A stretch of 64,000 nt of DNA, from positions 2,228,842 through 2,292,841 of the forward strand of contig CP096135.1 of NCBI GenBank assembly GCA_023213195.1. The letters run 5' to 3'. The translations under genes were made by a program, and so were the position numbers. Source of the DNA: Sphingobacteriales bacterium JAD_PAG50586_3 (GTDB taxonomy: Bacteria; Bacteroidota; Bacteroidia; CAMBQF01). Position 1 is the stretch's first letter, and each line of letters starts with the position of its first letter. Of the stretch, positions 9,172 through 20,324 are shown in pieces. The notes under the pieces are model-generated. The model saw nothing but the letters and a program-made list of their open reading frames with translations. It had not been told where the DNA came from and did no database searches.

Positions 9172-12100
9172 TTAAAGGTATATCAACTTAGTTTCGATAT
9201 TGGTGTAGCCCATTTGGCTTAGTATGTTGGCGTATTCTTCTACCTGGCGCTTGTGACTGTTGGCAGGCAGGCCGGTTTTATAATCGGCTATAATAAGCTG
9301 GTTGGTGTAAAGCACCACACGGTCGGGGCGGTAAGTGTCGCCGTTGGGCATAAGTATTTCCCGCTCGGCCCAGACCTTGGCGTTGGCATCAAACAGCATG
9401 GCATATTCGGTATTGGTAAGTACGTTGTTAACGCGCTTTTCTACTTCGGGCAGTTCATCGCTGCTAATAAGGCCTTGCTCTATAGCTCGGGCAAGTGCTT
9501 TAGGTGCATCGGCGGCAACGGTAATCCATGCCAGTATTTGGTGTACAATGCGACCGTAGGCAGTTTGGGGTTTTTCTTCTACATCCCAAATCTTTTTGGC
9601 ATCGGTAGAAATAAGTATTTTCTCGTCCCAGTGGTTAGATAGAACCCTGTTTAAACGGGTAGTTGGGCTGTGCTTGTCAGGCTTGGAAACAGGGGGCGCA
9701 ACAGGGCTATCGGTATTATACACCATTTGTCCATCTACCCATAAGCCCTGTTCTACAAAAAAGCTTTTGTAGAAATCGGCAATGGTGCCGTTACGGCCGG
9801 GTAGGGTAGATATAACATAGAGCCGCTCTTCTGGCCTTGTCATGGCTACATACAGCAGGTTGAGCGTATCAAGCTTGCGCCTTTGCAACTCCTCTTCATA
9901 CATGGGGGCAAGGCGGGTGTTTTCCATGCTTTTTCTAACGGAACCAAGGCCATAGGCAATTGGTCCATCAGGTCGGGCTCGGTGTTTTCAATCCACTCAA
10001 AATCGCCGCGGTTACTTTCACGCCAGTTGGCGTGCGAAAATATCACCACCGGAAACTGCAACCCTTTCGATTTGTGTATGGTCATTATCCGCACCGACTC
10101 ATTACTCTCCGGCAACGATACCGAAATACGCCAGCTATCTTCGGCCCACCAGGTTAAAAACGCGGGTACGCTGTTGCCTTGCTCGGCCATAAACTTAAGC
10201 ACCACATCAAAAAACTGTTGCAGGTACGCATCGGCTTTAAGGGTAAGGTTAAGCAGTCGAGCGGCTTCTTCAACCAACTCGTAAATGCTAAGTCCTTTAA
10301 GGCGCGGGTTAAGCAGGGCAGGGGCAAACTCGAGTAACTGCTCGGTATAGGTGGTTTCTTTGCGCTCTATGGCTTTTAGAACCTCGTTAAGCTTAACGCT
10401 GTTGCCGGTTTGGCCTAAAATGGTTTCTAAAATAGCCGCTGATGCAATGTTATCTTCGGGGTTGGCAAAGCGTTTTAAAAAGCTGATTAGCAGGTTTACC
10501 GCCGGCGATTTTATCAGCAGTAAAGACTCATCAGAAACTATATTGATGCCCTGTTCAGTTAGGTATTGGGCCAGTATGCTACCATATGTATTTTTGCGGG
10601 TAAGTATGGCAATATCGCCCAGCTTGTAGCCTTCGGCCTGCAGGCTGCGGATAAGCTCTACCACCTTTTGGCAGTAAATATCGTCGTAGGTTAAATCGTC
10701 AGCATCTTGCGCAACGGTTTCGGGTAAAAATTCAAAGCGGATCAGGCCGCCGGTCTTTTTCTCGTCAAACTCCTGCGCCTGTTTATTATATATATGTTGA
10801 TAGTTCTCTAGCCTGCGCGATGCAAACTCAAAAAAGGCGTTGTTAAACTCTATCACCTCGCGCTTGCTGCGCCAGTTTTTAGAAAGGAACTGCTCGCTAA
10901 AAGCTTGGGCAATCATTTCGGCACGCTCAGCTACCAAATCGTTATCGGTTTTATTGGCAACGGCGGGCAGGTTTACAAACTGCTCTACATCGCCGCCACG
11001 CCAGCGGTAAATGGCCTGCTTGGCATCGCCCACCACCATGTTAAAATAGTCAACACCCTTTTCATCACCTGCCAGCGAGTTGTGTATTAGTGGCAGCAGG
11101 TTTTGCCATTGGGTAGATGAGGTATCTTGAAATTCATCAATCAAAAAGTATTTAAACTTTTCGCCTAATCGTTCATACACATAAGGCACCGGTTCGTTTT
11201 GCACTACAGAGCCAAGCCTTTCGTCAAACTCTGATATATGCACCGTACCTGTTTGTACGCGGTATTCGTCAATAATTTTTTGCAGCTCATTTAACAATGC
11301 CAGCAGGAAGATGCTTTTGTTTAGAAGCGAGTAGTAGTTGAAACGCTCAAAGTCTTTGTCAAGCAACGTCATTGCCTGTAGCGGAACAGAGGTTCTAATT
11401 GGTTGGCTGCATCGTAAATGGCATCTTTATAATCGCTTTTGGCGGGTGCCCATTTGTTGTTTTCTACAATATCAACTACGTTGCGCTTGCTGGGCATAAA
11501 CTTATCTACTCGACCCTGCGCCAAGTATATAAAGTATTTGCCAATACCGGTTTTGCCATAGGCAAACGCATCGGTAGGAATATCGTAATTCTCTATTATT
11601 TGTAACGCCTGTGTACCAATGGAAACCATTTCGGCTTTAAAGCGATTTATAAAAGCCTCTAGCTTTTGGCGGGTTTCCAAAATATCCGCAATGGTAAGCG
11701 AGCGCAGCTTGCGGGCGTTAAGGCGGCCTTCGGTATCTAATAGGGTATAGGCAAAGTTTTTTAAGTCGTTTTCTATACGCCAGCTTTTTTCATCGTCGGT
11801 GCGGCTTTCGGTAAACTCTACCAAGGCTTTGGTAAGCAAGGCATCGCTACCGGCACGGCTTATCAATTCGTCAATGGCATAATCAAGTAGTTTGTCAGCA
11901 TCCAGCTCAACACTAAAAGATAGGGGTATACCTAAATCGAATGCAAATGCACGTACTACGCGGTGTACAAAACTATCAATGGTGCTTATGGCAAAATCTG
12001 AATAGTTGTGCAGTATGGCTTCAAAAGTGGCTTTGGCACGGGTGCGGAGGTCGGTTTCGGTCAAGCCCGTTGCTTCTGCAATATCGGCTACATAGCCAGC

Positions 12101-12313
12101 ATCGTAGCCATCTTCATCTTTTTCTTTAGATAGCTTAGCCAGGGCAGATATAACCCTATCCTTCATTTCGGCAGCTGCCTTGTTGGTAAAGGTAATGGCC
12201 AGTATGTTTTTAAAGGTATATGGCGATGGCGAGTTTAGGGCAATCTTTAAATACTCCTTAACCAGAGTGTACGTTTTGCCCGAACCGGCAGAGGATTTAT
12301 AGACAACAAACAT
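9172..12313 (-). CDS. AddA/RecB-like UvrD-family helicase-nuclease (frame broken twice)
   Basis: About 1047 residues once joined. The N-terminus has the Walker A motif SSAGSGKTYTL (residues 6-16) and helicase motif Ia ITFTNKAAAEM. The middle has Walker B FLIDEFQDTSSTQW, QAIYRWRGGD, and the late helicase motif MTIHKSKGLQFPVV followed by LLYVAMTRPEERLYV. The C-terminus has a RecB-type nuclease: GRIVHQIL, then PDRVV ... IIADYKTG and a downstream Gln. It is predicted to process double-strand breaks for recombination. Frame breaks are near 11370 (one base missing before TLLDKDFERF) and in the T-run 9930-9934 (joins VPLEK to SMENTRLAPMYEEEL). The usual AddB-like partner is not in the window. Confidence 0.85.
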
Positions 12314-12387
12314 TAATTCAGAATTAACAATGCAAAATTCATAATGATTGGTTCTCTATATTTAAATTATGCATTTTGAATTGTGCA

Positions 12388-12966
12388 TTATGCATTAGTT
12401 TTTAGGTTGTAACACTCCCTGCACAGCGGTTCGTAGCTTTCGGTCTGGCCCAGTACTACCAGTTCTTCAGATGCGGCTATACGGTGTGAGTGGTTGGCTA
12501 ATGCCCCGCAGCTAACGCAAATGGCGTGTACCTTGGTAACATATTCGGCAATGGCCATAATATGCGGCACCGGGCCAAAGGGTTTGCCCAGGTAGTCCAT
12601 ATCTAAGCCCGCCACAATTACACGTATGCCATTGTTGGCAAGGGTGTTGCAAACATCAATAAGGTCCATGCCAAAGAATTGGGCCTCATCAATCCCCACC
12701 ACTTCAACCCCATCAACAATAGGTAAAATAGCCGTTGCCGATGCTACCGGTGTAGAGTGGATATAGTTGCTATCGTGCGACACTACGTTGCTATCGTGGT
12801 AGCGGGTATCTATGGCAGGCTTGTAAATTTCTACCTTTTGTTTGGCAAATTGCGCACGGCGCATGCGGCGTATCAACTCCTCTGTTTTTCCGCTGAACAT
12901 AGAGCCGCAAACAACTTCTATAAAGCCTGTGGTGCGCTTTTTGTGGGGGTGTTCTTCTATAAACAT
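12388..12966 (-). CDS. tdk: Thymidine kinase, type II
   Basis: 192 residues, intact. Phosphorylates thymidine to dTMP in the salvage pathway. It shows the P-loop [14 protein letters not shown] (about residues 21-34), [10 protein letters not shown] (catalytic and Mg-binding acid), the lasso region [15 protein letters not shown], and two CxxC zinc pairs (CVSC and CREC). It lies 75 bases upstream of the helicase gene on the same strand, separated by an AT-rich palindromic spacer. Confidence 0.95.
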   Translation of the reverse strand: MFIEEHPHKKRTTGFIEVVCGSMFSGKTEELIRRMRRAQFAKQKVEIYKPAIDTRYHDSNVVSHDSNYIHSTPVASATAILPIVDGVEVVGIDEAQFFGMDLIDVCNTLANNGIRVIVAGLDMDYLGKPFGPVPHIMAIAEYVTKVHAICVSCGALANHSHRIAASEELVVLGQTESYEPLCRECYNLKTNA

Positions 12967-13106
12967 TCTACTTTATAAAGAAAGTATTGTTAAAAACTTA
13001 GCAACATTAAGAAAAGTTATGCTGTTTAAGAGCATACTTTTATGCTGCCAAAAATAAGGTTGATGCCGTTAAGAAGCACCGCCTTTTGATAAAATATTTT
13101 TACACT

Positions 13107-14123
13107 ATGAATATACAACAGGCAAAAGCAGAAGTTTCGTCAGCGTTGGTAGAGGTAGCCGACCAGTTAGAAACCATTTTGAACCACAAAGCCAAAATTC
13201 CGCAAATAGAAATGGATTTAATCCTTTCTAACACGCAAAGGCTATATAATTTTTTGCTGGTATTAAATAAACTTAATGCTACAGGCAAGGTTGATGGCCC
13301 TGGTGGCCAGCAGGATATGCCTGCCGTTAAGCAGGAAGAAATTGCCAAAATAATCCACACCGAAGTTAGTAAGCTGCGCGAAGAGTTATTCCGCACCGTT
13401 ACTAACCCTAATAAAGGCGCCGGCGTAGAGCGTATGGAGCCCGTTACCGAACCGGTAACCGAGCCACAACCGTTTAGCACCCCGCCCGCACCTGCACACA
13501 AGCCTCAAACCCAAACAGGCCCATCGCCAGAAAAATTGGCTGCCATTAAGCAAAACCCGTTTATTGGCAAAACCATTATGCCAAATGGGGTAGTTGAAGA
13601 AAAAGTTGCTGTTGCAACACCGGTAGAGGTTAAGCCTATAGAGGTTGAGCAGTTACCTGTTGTGCCAGAGCATATTGCAGAGGTAGCTATGCCTGCCCCT
13701 GTAGTAGCAGCCCCTGTTGTAGAGGCCCCGGTTATTAAGTTTGAAGAGCCTGTGCCGCAGCCACAACCGCTACCACAAGCCGATTTAACCAAAACCTTTG
13801 TTACCCAGCCTGTGCAACAACCTGTTGCCAGCGTTAACGATAATGTTACGGCAGATACCAGCCTTGTAAACAAACTACGCGCTAAACCTATTACCAATAT
13901 TAAGTCGGCAATTGGAATTAATGATAAGTTCCAGTATCTTAACGACTTATTTAAAGGAAGTGTCCAAGACTATAATGAGTCGTTAGACGCCCTTAACAAC
14001 CTGGGTAGCTTACCTGAGGCCGAAGCTCATTTTAACCAATTAAGGGTTAAATTTGGCTGGGATATGGAAAATGCATCGGCAGCAGGCCTTTACGAATTGG
14101 TTGTAAGAAGGCACTTACGCTAA
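13107..14123 (+). CDS. Conserved Bacteroidota hypothetical protein with Pro/Val-rich linker
   Basis: About 338 residues from ATG 13107 (an upstream TTG at 13086 is less likely). The N-terminus (residues 1-95) is helical and probably coiled coil. A long Pro/Glu/Val-rich low-complexity linker covers about 105-255. The compact C-terminal part (about 258-338: NKLRAKPITNIKSAIGINDK ... NDLFKG ... FGWD ... LVVRRHL) resembles a C-terminal module seen in unnamed Bacteroidota proteins. There is no signal peptide or membrane helix, so it is probably cytoplasmic. Function unknown. It stands alone between tdk (divergent) and the envelope operon. Confidence 0.7.
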   Translation: MNIQQAKAEVSSALVEVADQLETILNHKAKIPQIEMDLILSNTQRLYNFLLVLNKLNATGKVDGPGGQQDMPAVKQEEIAKIIHTEVSKLREELFRTVTNPNKGAGVERMEPVTEPVTEPQPFSTPPAPAHKPQTQTGPSPEKLAAIKQNPFIGKTIMPNGVVEEKVAVATPVEVKPIEVEQLPVVPEHIAEVAMPAPVVAAPVVEAPVIKFEEPVPQPQPLPQADLTKTFVTQPVQQPVASVNDNVTADTSLVNKLRAKPITNIKSAIGINDKFQYLNDLFKGSVQDYNESLDALNNLGSLPEAEAHFNQLRVKFGWDMENASAAGLYELVVRRHLR

Positions 14124-14150
14124 TTATTATTGTACATAAAGAATAAAAAA

Positions 14151-14181
14151 TTTTGTTTGCAAAACATTAAGTCTAATTTTG
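14151..14181 (+). promoter_or_regulatory. Predicted promoter of the type-B/PorP/OmpA operon
   Basis: A TTTTG element at 14151-14155 is followed after 18 bases by TAATTTTG at 14174-14181, matching the Bacteroidota TTG / TAnnTTTG pattern. The start codon at 14250 would leave a leader of roughly 60 bases. Confidence 0.6.
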
Positions 14182-14249
14182 CAACAAATTATGTGTAGTG
14201 ATACTTTAATTGTACGGACTCATAAAAATCTATAACGAACGCTAATATT

Positions 14250-16088
14250 ATGAATAAAACAGTACTCAGAGCCTTACTGACACTATTTGGCGCTGTGCTC
14301 ATTACGACACAGGCGCTAATAGCTATGCCAACAGCCCACGGTACCAAGAGTGTACTAGGCGGCCCAACATACTCTATTGGGGCAGCAAAAGCAGTTACAT
14401 CTATTACCCAACAGCCAAATGGTTCTTACACCATTTCGTATGTAGTAGTAGTTAGAAACTACGGTGCCAACGCATTAAGTAACGTACAGGTTACTGATGA
14501 TTTGGACAACACCTTCCCAACACCGGCAACGTATACCATTGTTACCGCCCCTGCAGCTTCTGGCTCTTTAGTGGCTAACGCAGGTTTTAACGGTAGCGGC
14601 AACATTAACCTGTTAACATCGGGCACACTGGCCGCAGGTGCGCAAGAAACCATTACTTTTTCTGTAAACGTTGATACACAAGGCTCTATTGGAACTTTCT
14701 TCAATTCTGCCGTTGTTAGCGCTACAGACCAAAATGGTGCAAATGCTGTTGCCGACTCATCAGACTGGGGCACAAACCCTGACCCTGATGGCGACCAAAA
14801 CCCAACCGAGAGCGGGGAGAACACTCCAACGCCAACCCCATTAAGCGGTAACACTATTACCACTGTGGGTATTGCTAAAACAATTACTGATACATCTGTA
14901 GCTAATTGTGTTTACAGCATTACCTACCAGATAATTGTTCGCAACCTGGGTAACGAGCCTTTAGAAAACATTCAGGCAATAGACAACTTAGACCTTGCTT
15001 TTCCTGCACCGCTTACCTACACAGTAGGCGCGGTAACAGCAACAGGCAACCTTGTTCCAGCCGGTAACTTTACAGGTAGCGGTGCCTTCACAAACTTACT
15101 TGATGCTGCTAGCACATTAGGTTTTGGCGAAACAGGTGTTATAACCTACACTGTTAACGTAACGGTAAACAACGCACCGGGTACTTACTTTAACTCTACC
15201 ACTGCTACTGCAGAGGGCGCTGTATCGGGTAACTCTACTACAGACGTTTCTGATTGGGGCACAAACCCAGACCCAGACTTAGATGGTTTCCCTAACGAGC
15301 CTTCTCAAGGTGAGGACGACCCAACACCATTTACTTTTGCAGGTCCAATTTTAGGCTTAGCTAAACAAGCAGGTACACCTCAATTACAAGGTGATGGTTC
15401 TTATATTATCAACTACAATATATACATAAGCAACTCTAGCGGTACAGAAGATGCAACTGACGTTTTTATTACCGACGACTTAGCAGCTGCTTTCCCACCT
15501 CCGGTTACTTTCGAACAAGTATCTATCCCAACTACAACCCAAGGCACGCTTATCCCTAACCCAAACTTTGGTGATCCGGGACAAACTAACGTGTTAAACC
15601 AACCTAGTACATTAGGTGCCGGTCAGGATGCGATTATCCAGTTTGTAATAAAGGTTAACCTTAATAATACTACCGATACTATATTCTTTAATACCGCTAC
15701 TGTAACAGCTAACGGTACTTGTACCACCGCTGCCGATACCTCTAACAACGGTACCGATGCACAGCCTGCAGGTTCTATACCTACACCGGTAGTTTTAGTT
15801 CCTACTACTACTATAATACCTAACGGTTTCTCGCCAAACGGCGATGGCCTTAACGATTTGTTTGTAATAACAAACACAGCGGGTAAAAAAGTAGACCTAC
15901 AAATATTTAACCGTTGGGGTGCTGTAATTTACAAAAACGGCAACTACGACAATACTTGGAACGGTATTGCTAATACAGGTTTTGGTTTGGGTGAAGATTT
16001 GCCTACCGGAACTTATTGGTACATCATTAAATTGGATGATGGCACTGAAGTTAAAGAGTTTACCGACTACTTAACCCTAACCCGTTAA
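14250..16088 (+). CDS. Secreted repeat protein with T9SS type-B sorting domain
   Basis: 612 residues. An N-terminal hydrophobic signal (about residues 1-30) is followed by three DUF11-like repeats of about 155 residues, each built of a Gly/Asn-rich beta domain; the first two close with a DWGTNPDPD segment and the third with a shorter related one (SNNGTDAQP). The last about 95 residues (GFSPNGDGLNDLFVI ... FNRWGAVIY ... WNG ... GTYWYIIKL ... DYLTLTR) form a gliding motility-associated type-B sorting domain. The protein is predicted to be exported by T9SS and held at the surface. The PorP/SprF gene starts four bases after its stop, a pairing typical for type-B substrates. Its binding partner or ligand is unknown. 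Confidence 0.85.
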   Translation: MNKTVLRALLTLFGAVLITTQALIAMPTAHGTKSVLGGPTYSIGAAKAVTSITQQPNGSYTISYVVVVRNYGANALSNVQVTDDLDNTFPTPATYTIVTAPAASGSLVANAGFNGSGNINLLTSGTLAAGAQETITFSVNVDTQGSIGTFFNSAVVSATDQNGANAVADSSDWGTNPDPDGDQNPTESGENTPTPTPLSGNTITTVGIAKTITDTSVANCVYSITYQIIVRNLGNEPLENIQAIDNLDLAFPAPLTYTVGAVTATGNLVPAGNFTGSGAFTNLLDAASTLGFGETGVITYTVNVTVNNAPGTYFNSTTATAEGAVSGNSTTDVSDWGTNPDPDLDGFPNEPSQGEDDPTPFTFAGPILGLAKQAGTPQLQGDGSYIINYNIYISNSSGTEDATDVFITDDLAAAFPPPVTFEQVSIPTTTQGTLIPNPNFGDPGQTNVLNQPSTLGAGQDAIIQFVIKVNLNNTTDTIFFNTATVTANGTCTTAADTSNNGTDAQPAGSIPTPVVLVPTTTIIPNGFSPNGDGLNDLFVITNTAGKKVDLQIFNRWGAVIYKNGNYDNTWNGIANTGFGLGEDLPTGTYWYIIKLDDGTEVKEFTDYLTLTR

Positions 16089-16092
16089 TACC

Positions 16093-17004
16093 ATGAGCAT
16101 GAAGAAGATTACACTTATAGCAATAGCATTTATAGCCATGCTGGGCGAAAGCAAAGCCCAACAAGACCCTGTATTCTCGCAATACATGTTCAACATGTCG
16201 GCTATTAACCCTGCCTATGTTGGCAGCCGCGATGTATTTAGCTTAACAGCTACTTACCGCAAGCAATGGGTAGACGTTAACGGCGCCCCATCTACTGGCC
16301 TTGTGTCGTTAGACTTTCCAATAGCTAAAAAGAATATTGGCATTGGCGTTTCTGCGTATACTGATAAGGTAGGTATTTTTAACACTACCGGTGGCTACGC
16401 TCAATTTGCTTACCGCCTGCGTTTAGGTAAAGGTATTTTAGCTTTCGGTTTGCAAGCCGGTGCTTACCAATACACAGCAGACTGGACTAAAGTAAACCCC
16501 CTTGACCCGGGCGACCCTGCTTTCTCTACCAACTTTAATAAGATACTTCCAAACTTTGGTGTTGGTGTATATTATAATACAGACCGTTGGTACATTGGCG
16601 CTTCGGCCCCACGTTTATTAACCAGCAAAATTAACGATAACCAACCTGATGCACAGCTTACCCGCCATTTCTACTTAACTGCAGGTGGCGTAATAGGCCT
16701 AAGCCCATCAGTTAAATTAAAACCATCGGTATTGTTGCGCGCTGTACAAGGCGGCCCTGCGTCGTTCGATGTTAACCTTAACTGCTGGATTATTGACCGT
16801 ATAGGTATTGGTGCTTCTTACCGCTATGGCGATGGAGTTATTGGCATGTTAGAAATACAAGCCTCTCCACGTTTCCGTATTGGTTATGCTTATGATTTAG
16901 CATTAACTGATATGCGCGGTTACTCATCTGGAACACACGAGGCTATGCTTCGTTATGAGTTTGGTTTTGATAAGAAAAAGGTTATTTCGCCACGTTATTT
17001 TTAA
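16093..17004 (+). CDS. PorP/SprF family outer-membrane protein
   Basis: 303 residues with a signal peptide ending at KAQ, then the family signature QDPVFSQYMFNMSAINPAYVGSRD and alternating beta-strands typical of an outer-membrane barrel, ending in a basic tail (SPRYF). PorP/SprF proteins are needed for secretion or attachment of their neighbouring type-B T9SS substrates. It sits directly between such a substrate and an OmpA-like gene, so these three genes are inferred to form one surface assembly. ATG 16093 and ATG 16099 are both possible starts. Confidence 0.92.
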   Translation: MSMKKITLIAIAFIAMLGESKAQQDPVFSQYMFNMSAINPAYVGSRDVFSLTATYRKQWVDVNGAPSTGLVSLDFPIAKKNIGIGVSAYTDKVGIFNTTGGYAQFAYRLRLGKGILAFGLQAGAYQYTADWTKVNPLDPGDPAFSTNFNKILPNFGVGVYYNTDRWYIGASAPRLLTSKINDNQPDAQLTRHFYLTAGGVIGLSPSVKLKPSVLLRAVQGGPASFDVNLNCWIIDRIGIGASYRYGDGVIGMLEIQASPRFRIGYAYDLALTDMRGYSSGTHEAMLRYEFGFDKKKVISPRYF

Positions 17005-17049
17005 CGTTACTTAATACTCGCATATAAAACAGCTAAAGGGATTAAGACA

Positions 17050-19356
17050 ATGAAACACGCTATAAAATTTATAACAGTTGTATTGGCAATGCTAACGGTA
17101 AACGTTGCAATTGCACAAACTGCAGCTCACAAACGTGCCGATAAACTTTACGGCCAAAACTTATATAAGGAAGCATCGGTTCTTTACCAACATGTGGTAA
17201 AGAAAGATTCTACCAACAAAGCAGCCTGGGTTAGCCTTGGTAACAGCTACCGCCAATTGGGTATGCCTATGAAAGCGGAGAAAGCTTACTTTAAGGCAGC
17301 ATCATTGGGCGAGCTTTCTGCACAGGAAAATTTTTACTATGCTACTGTTTTAGCAGCCAATGGTAAAGATGGTGAGGCTATGCAGTACTACCAAAAGTAT
17401 AATCCTGCATACGCTGCAAAATACAACAGCGGCGATTTTTATGCGGATAGCACACTATGGAAAGTTAGCAACACATCGGTTAGCACATGGAGCAGCGATA
17501 TGGGTGCAGCATGGTACAAAAAAGGTATCGTATTCCAATCGGCACGTAAAAACAACTGTTCTTTCCGCCGTACAGACCGCAGCCGTAACAACGCTTTCTA
17601 CGATTTATACATTGTAGATGACACCAACAACGTTAAGAAAATTACTCCTGAATACAACAAATCTGTAAACAAGAAAGGTAAGTTACTTGCTAAGTATCGT
17701 AAAAACGATGACGATACATACAATACCAGCAACGATACACGCACGGTAGGTTACTGGGGTACTCCTTTACTTTACGATTCATTAAAAGTTGTTAAGGCCG
17801 ATATTAAAATGGCTAAGAAAATGAAGGGTATTAACCAACGTTTTAACGATGGTCCTGTATCTTTCTACGCAAGCGGCGACTCTTTAATTTTCTCTCGCCA
17901 GTCTAAAAAGCGTTCTAAAAGCGGTAAACGTTTTGTACTAGGTTTGTACAGCGCAAAATTTGACGGTACTAAAGTATCAGACATTAAAGAACTTCCTTTA
18001 AATAGTGCTGAGTACAACGTAACTCACCCATCGTTAAGCGCTGATGGCAAAACTCTTTACTTTGCTTCAGATATGGGCGGTGGCTAAGGTGGCTCAGATC
18101 TTTATATGTCTAAATGGGATGGCACTACCTGGGGCGCTCCTGTAAACATGGGTTCTAACTTTAATACTCCTGGTAACGAGTCGTGGCCATTTATTAACCG
18201 CGATGGTCAGTTCTTCTTCTCTAGCGATGGCCTTCCGGGCTTAGGTGGTTTAGACGTGTTTATGGCATGGCCTACAGCAGACGGTGCAAGCTTTGAAGCG
18301 CCTGAAAACTTAGGTTACCCAGCCAACAGCCAGCACGATGATTTTGGTTATATCTGCGATTTTGAAAACAAAACAGGTTACCTATCATCTAACCGCCGTC
18401 GTGGTGGTTTAGACGATGACCTTTTCCGTTTTAGCCACGATATTACTATTAAACTTAACGGTTTAGTTGTTGAAGAAGGTACTGAAACTCCAATCAACCT
18501 TGCACAAATTACTTTAGATCCTCTTCCTCAAGGCCAAACTAATAAGGCTACTAAAGAAGATGGTAAGTTTAAATACTACCTACGCGCTAAAAACGATTAC
18601 AAAGTTACCGTTACACGCGATGGTTATGATGTTGTAACTACTGATGTTTCTACTCAGGATGTTCGTCCGGGTAAATCTATCGATAAGAAAATCATTTTAA
18701 GCAAATACAAATTTGACTTAGAGGCTACCGTTACAACACACAGCACTAACGAACCTGTTCCGGGTGCTACCTTTGTAATTAAAAACCGCACAACAGGAGA
18801 GATTACTAACCTTGTAACTGACGAGGCCGGTAACATTAACTTCCGTTTTGCCCCAGAAAGTGATTACAGCATCTACGCTGAAAAAGGTAACATCAAAACT
18901 AACGTAGTTGAGATTTCTACTAAAGGCAAAAAAGCCTCTGAGAAATTCAAAGTTACTTTAACGTTTGACCAAGATCTTATGTTAGCCGTTATTTACTACG
19001 ACTTTGATAAAGCCGATGTACGTAAAGACGACTTTAACACTGTCGAGCTTAACCAGCTTATCTCTATCATGAAAGCTGAGCCTGATATGAAAGTTGTTGC
19101 TAAATCTTTTGCTGACTCTCGTGGTGAAGATGATTACAACGATAAACTGGCTTCTAAACGTAGCAAAGCTGCTGTAGCTTACTTAATCAAAAAAGGTATT
19201 AAGAAAGACCGCATCATAGCTCAATCGTTTGGTGAGACTAACTTAACTAACAAGTGTGATGATGGCGTTGAGTGTTCTGAAGAAGACCACCAGAAAAACC
19301 GTCGTACGGAGTTTATCCGTGCAGAAGATGCTCCGGCACCTGCTGAAGCTAAGTAA
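17050..19356 (+). CDS. OmpA-family protein with PD40 propeller (in-frame stop at 18085)
   Basis: About 768 residues. In order: a signal peptide ending IAQ (residues 1-23), a TPR-like helical segment (about 25-130), a WD40/PD40-type propeller (about 140-470), two carboxypeptidase-regulatory-like beta domains (about 475-640), and a C-terminal OmpA peptidoglycan-binding domain (YYDFDKADVR ... SFADSRG ... KRSKAA ... RRTEF). The third gene of the operon, it probably tethers the PorP/SprF assembly to the cell wall. A TAA at 18085-18087 interrupts the frame without shifting it, inside GGG*GGSDLY, where the family normally has Tyr (TAC/TAT); one substitution would explain it. The downstream frame stays open to 19356, so I annotate one gene. 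Confidence 0.85.
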
Positions 19357-19380
19357 TAGAATACCACTTTAAATATTAAA

Positions 19381-19412
19381 CTCCCCTTGGTAACCCAAGG
19401 GGAGTTTTGTTT
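19381..19412 (+). terminator. Rho-independent terminator after the OmpA-family gene
   Basis: CTCCCCTTGG and CCAAGGGGAG form a perfect 10-bp stem with a TAAC loop, followed by TTTTGTTTT. It closes the operon that starts at 14250. Confidence 0.9.
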
Positions 19413-19437
19413 TATGGCTAGTTTATAATATCTGTGT

Positions 19438-19590
19438 GGCTCCCCTCCTGCAAAGGAGGGGAATGAATTCCGACACCAAAGGTGGTCGGGAGAAAGGGGT
19501 GGTGGCTTCGGGTTATCTCTATCGGTAGAGAGCATCCACCCCTCCCTCACGCCATAGGCGTGAGTACTCCCCTTTGCAGGGGAGAGCCGT
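19438..19590. repeat. Pair of inverted two-hairpin (CTCC/GGAG) repeats
   Basis: Plus-oriented copy: hairpin CCCCTCCTGCAAAGGAGGGG (19442-19461), second hairpin CCGAC...GTCGG (19470-19489), then a G-rich box. A minus-oriented copy follows at 19533-19588 with hairpins CTCACGCC/GGCGTGAG and CTCCCCT/AGGGGAG. This fills the gap between the OmpA-like gene and rnhB. Confidence 0.6.
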
Positions 19591-19647
19591 TTAATAAGTT
19601 TGATTCTGATATTAATTCCCCTTCGCCGCTAATCCCTCGCCCCCGTA

Positions 19648-20263
19648 CTAAAACTCTAACTCTAGTTGCTGGGGTAGCAGCGTAAAGGTTTTGCGGTGAT
19701 GGTCGCAGGGGCCATGAAGACGAATAGCATCGCGGTGGGCTTTGGTTGGGTAGCCCATGTTACTGTTCCACTTATAATGTGGGTAAACAGCGTGCAGGTT
19801 ATTCATATACTCGTCTCTATACGTTTTAGCAAGTATAGATGCGGCAGCTATAGAAAGGAAGATACCATCGCCTTTAATAATGCAATGGTGCTTAACATCG
19901 TTATACTTGGTAAAGCGGTTGCCGTCTATAAGCAACGCTTCGGGGCGCTGGGTTAACTGGTCTAAGGCCCTGTGCATAGCAAGGAAGGATGCCCTGAGGA
20001 TATTTATCTGGTCTATTTCTTCGGGCGATACTACCCCAATGGCGTATGTAACAGCATCGGCCTCAATCTCGCCCCTAAGCTTATTGCGCACCTTCTCGGT
20101 TAGTTGCTTACTATCGTTAAGGGCCTTGTTTTTATACTTAGGTGGAAGGATAACAGCAGCGGCATAAACAGGGCCTGCTAGAGCAACCTCGCCCGGCCTC
20201 GTCGCAACCCGCTTCTATAATTCCTTTGGTATGAAATGCCTTTAATGCCACGTAATATATCAA
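19648..20263 (-). CDS. rnhB: Ribonuclease HII (frame broken once)
   Basis: Removes ribonucleotides from RNA-DNA hybrids. The catalytic DEAGRG motif is present near residue 20, followed after a one-base break by [26 protein letters not shown] and [15 protein letters not shown]. The intact open frame begins only at 20091; the N-terminal part lies in another frame and joins if one extra base near 20182 is removed. The start is uncertain: TTG at 20263 or GTG at 20251, no ATG being available. The length of about 200 residues fits. It lies downstream of the thiolase gene on the same strand. Confidence 0.85.
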
Positions 20264-20324
20264 CCCAAATTTAAGCCATTACGTGCTGACTTATATAGGT
20301 TGTTGATAATATATGGTTGTCCGG

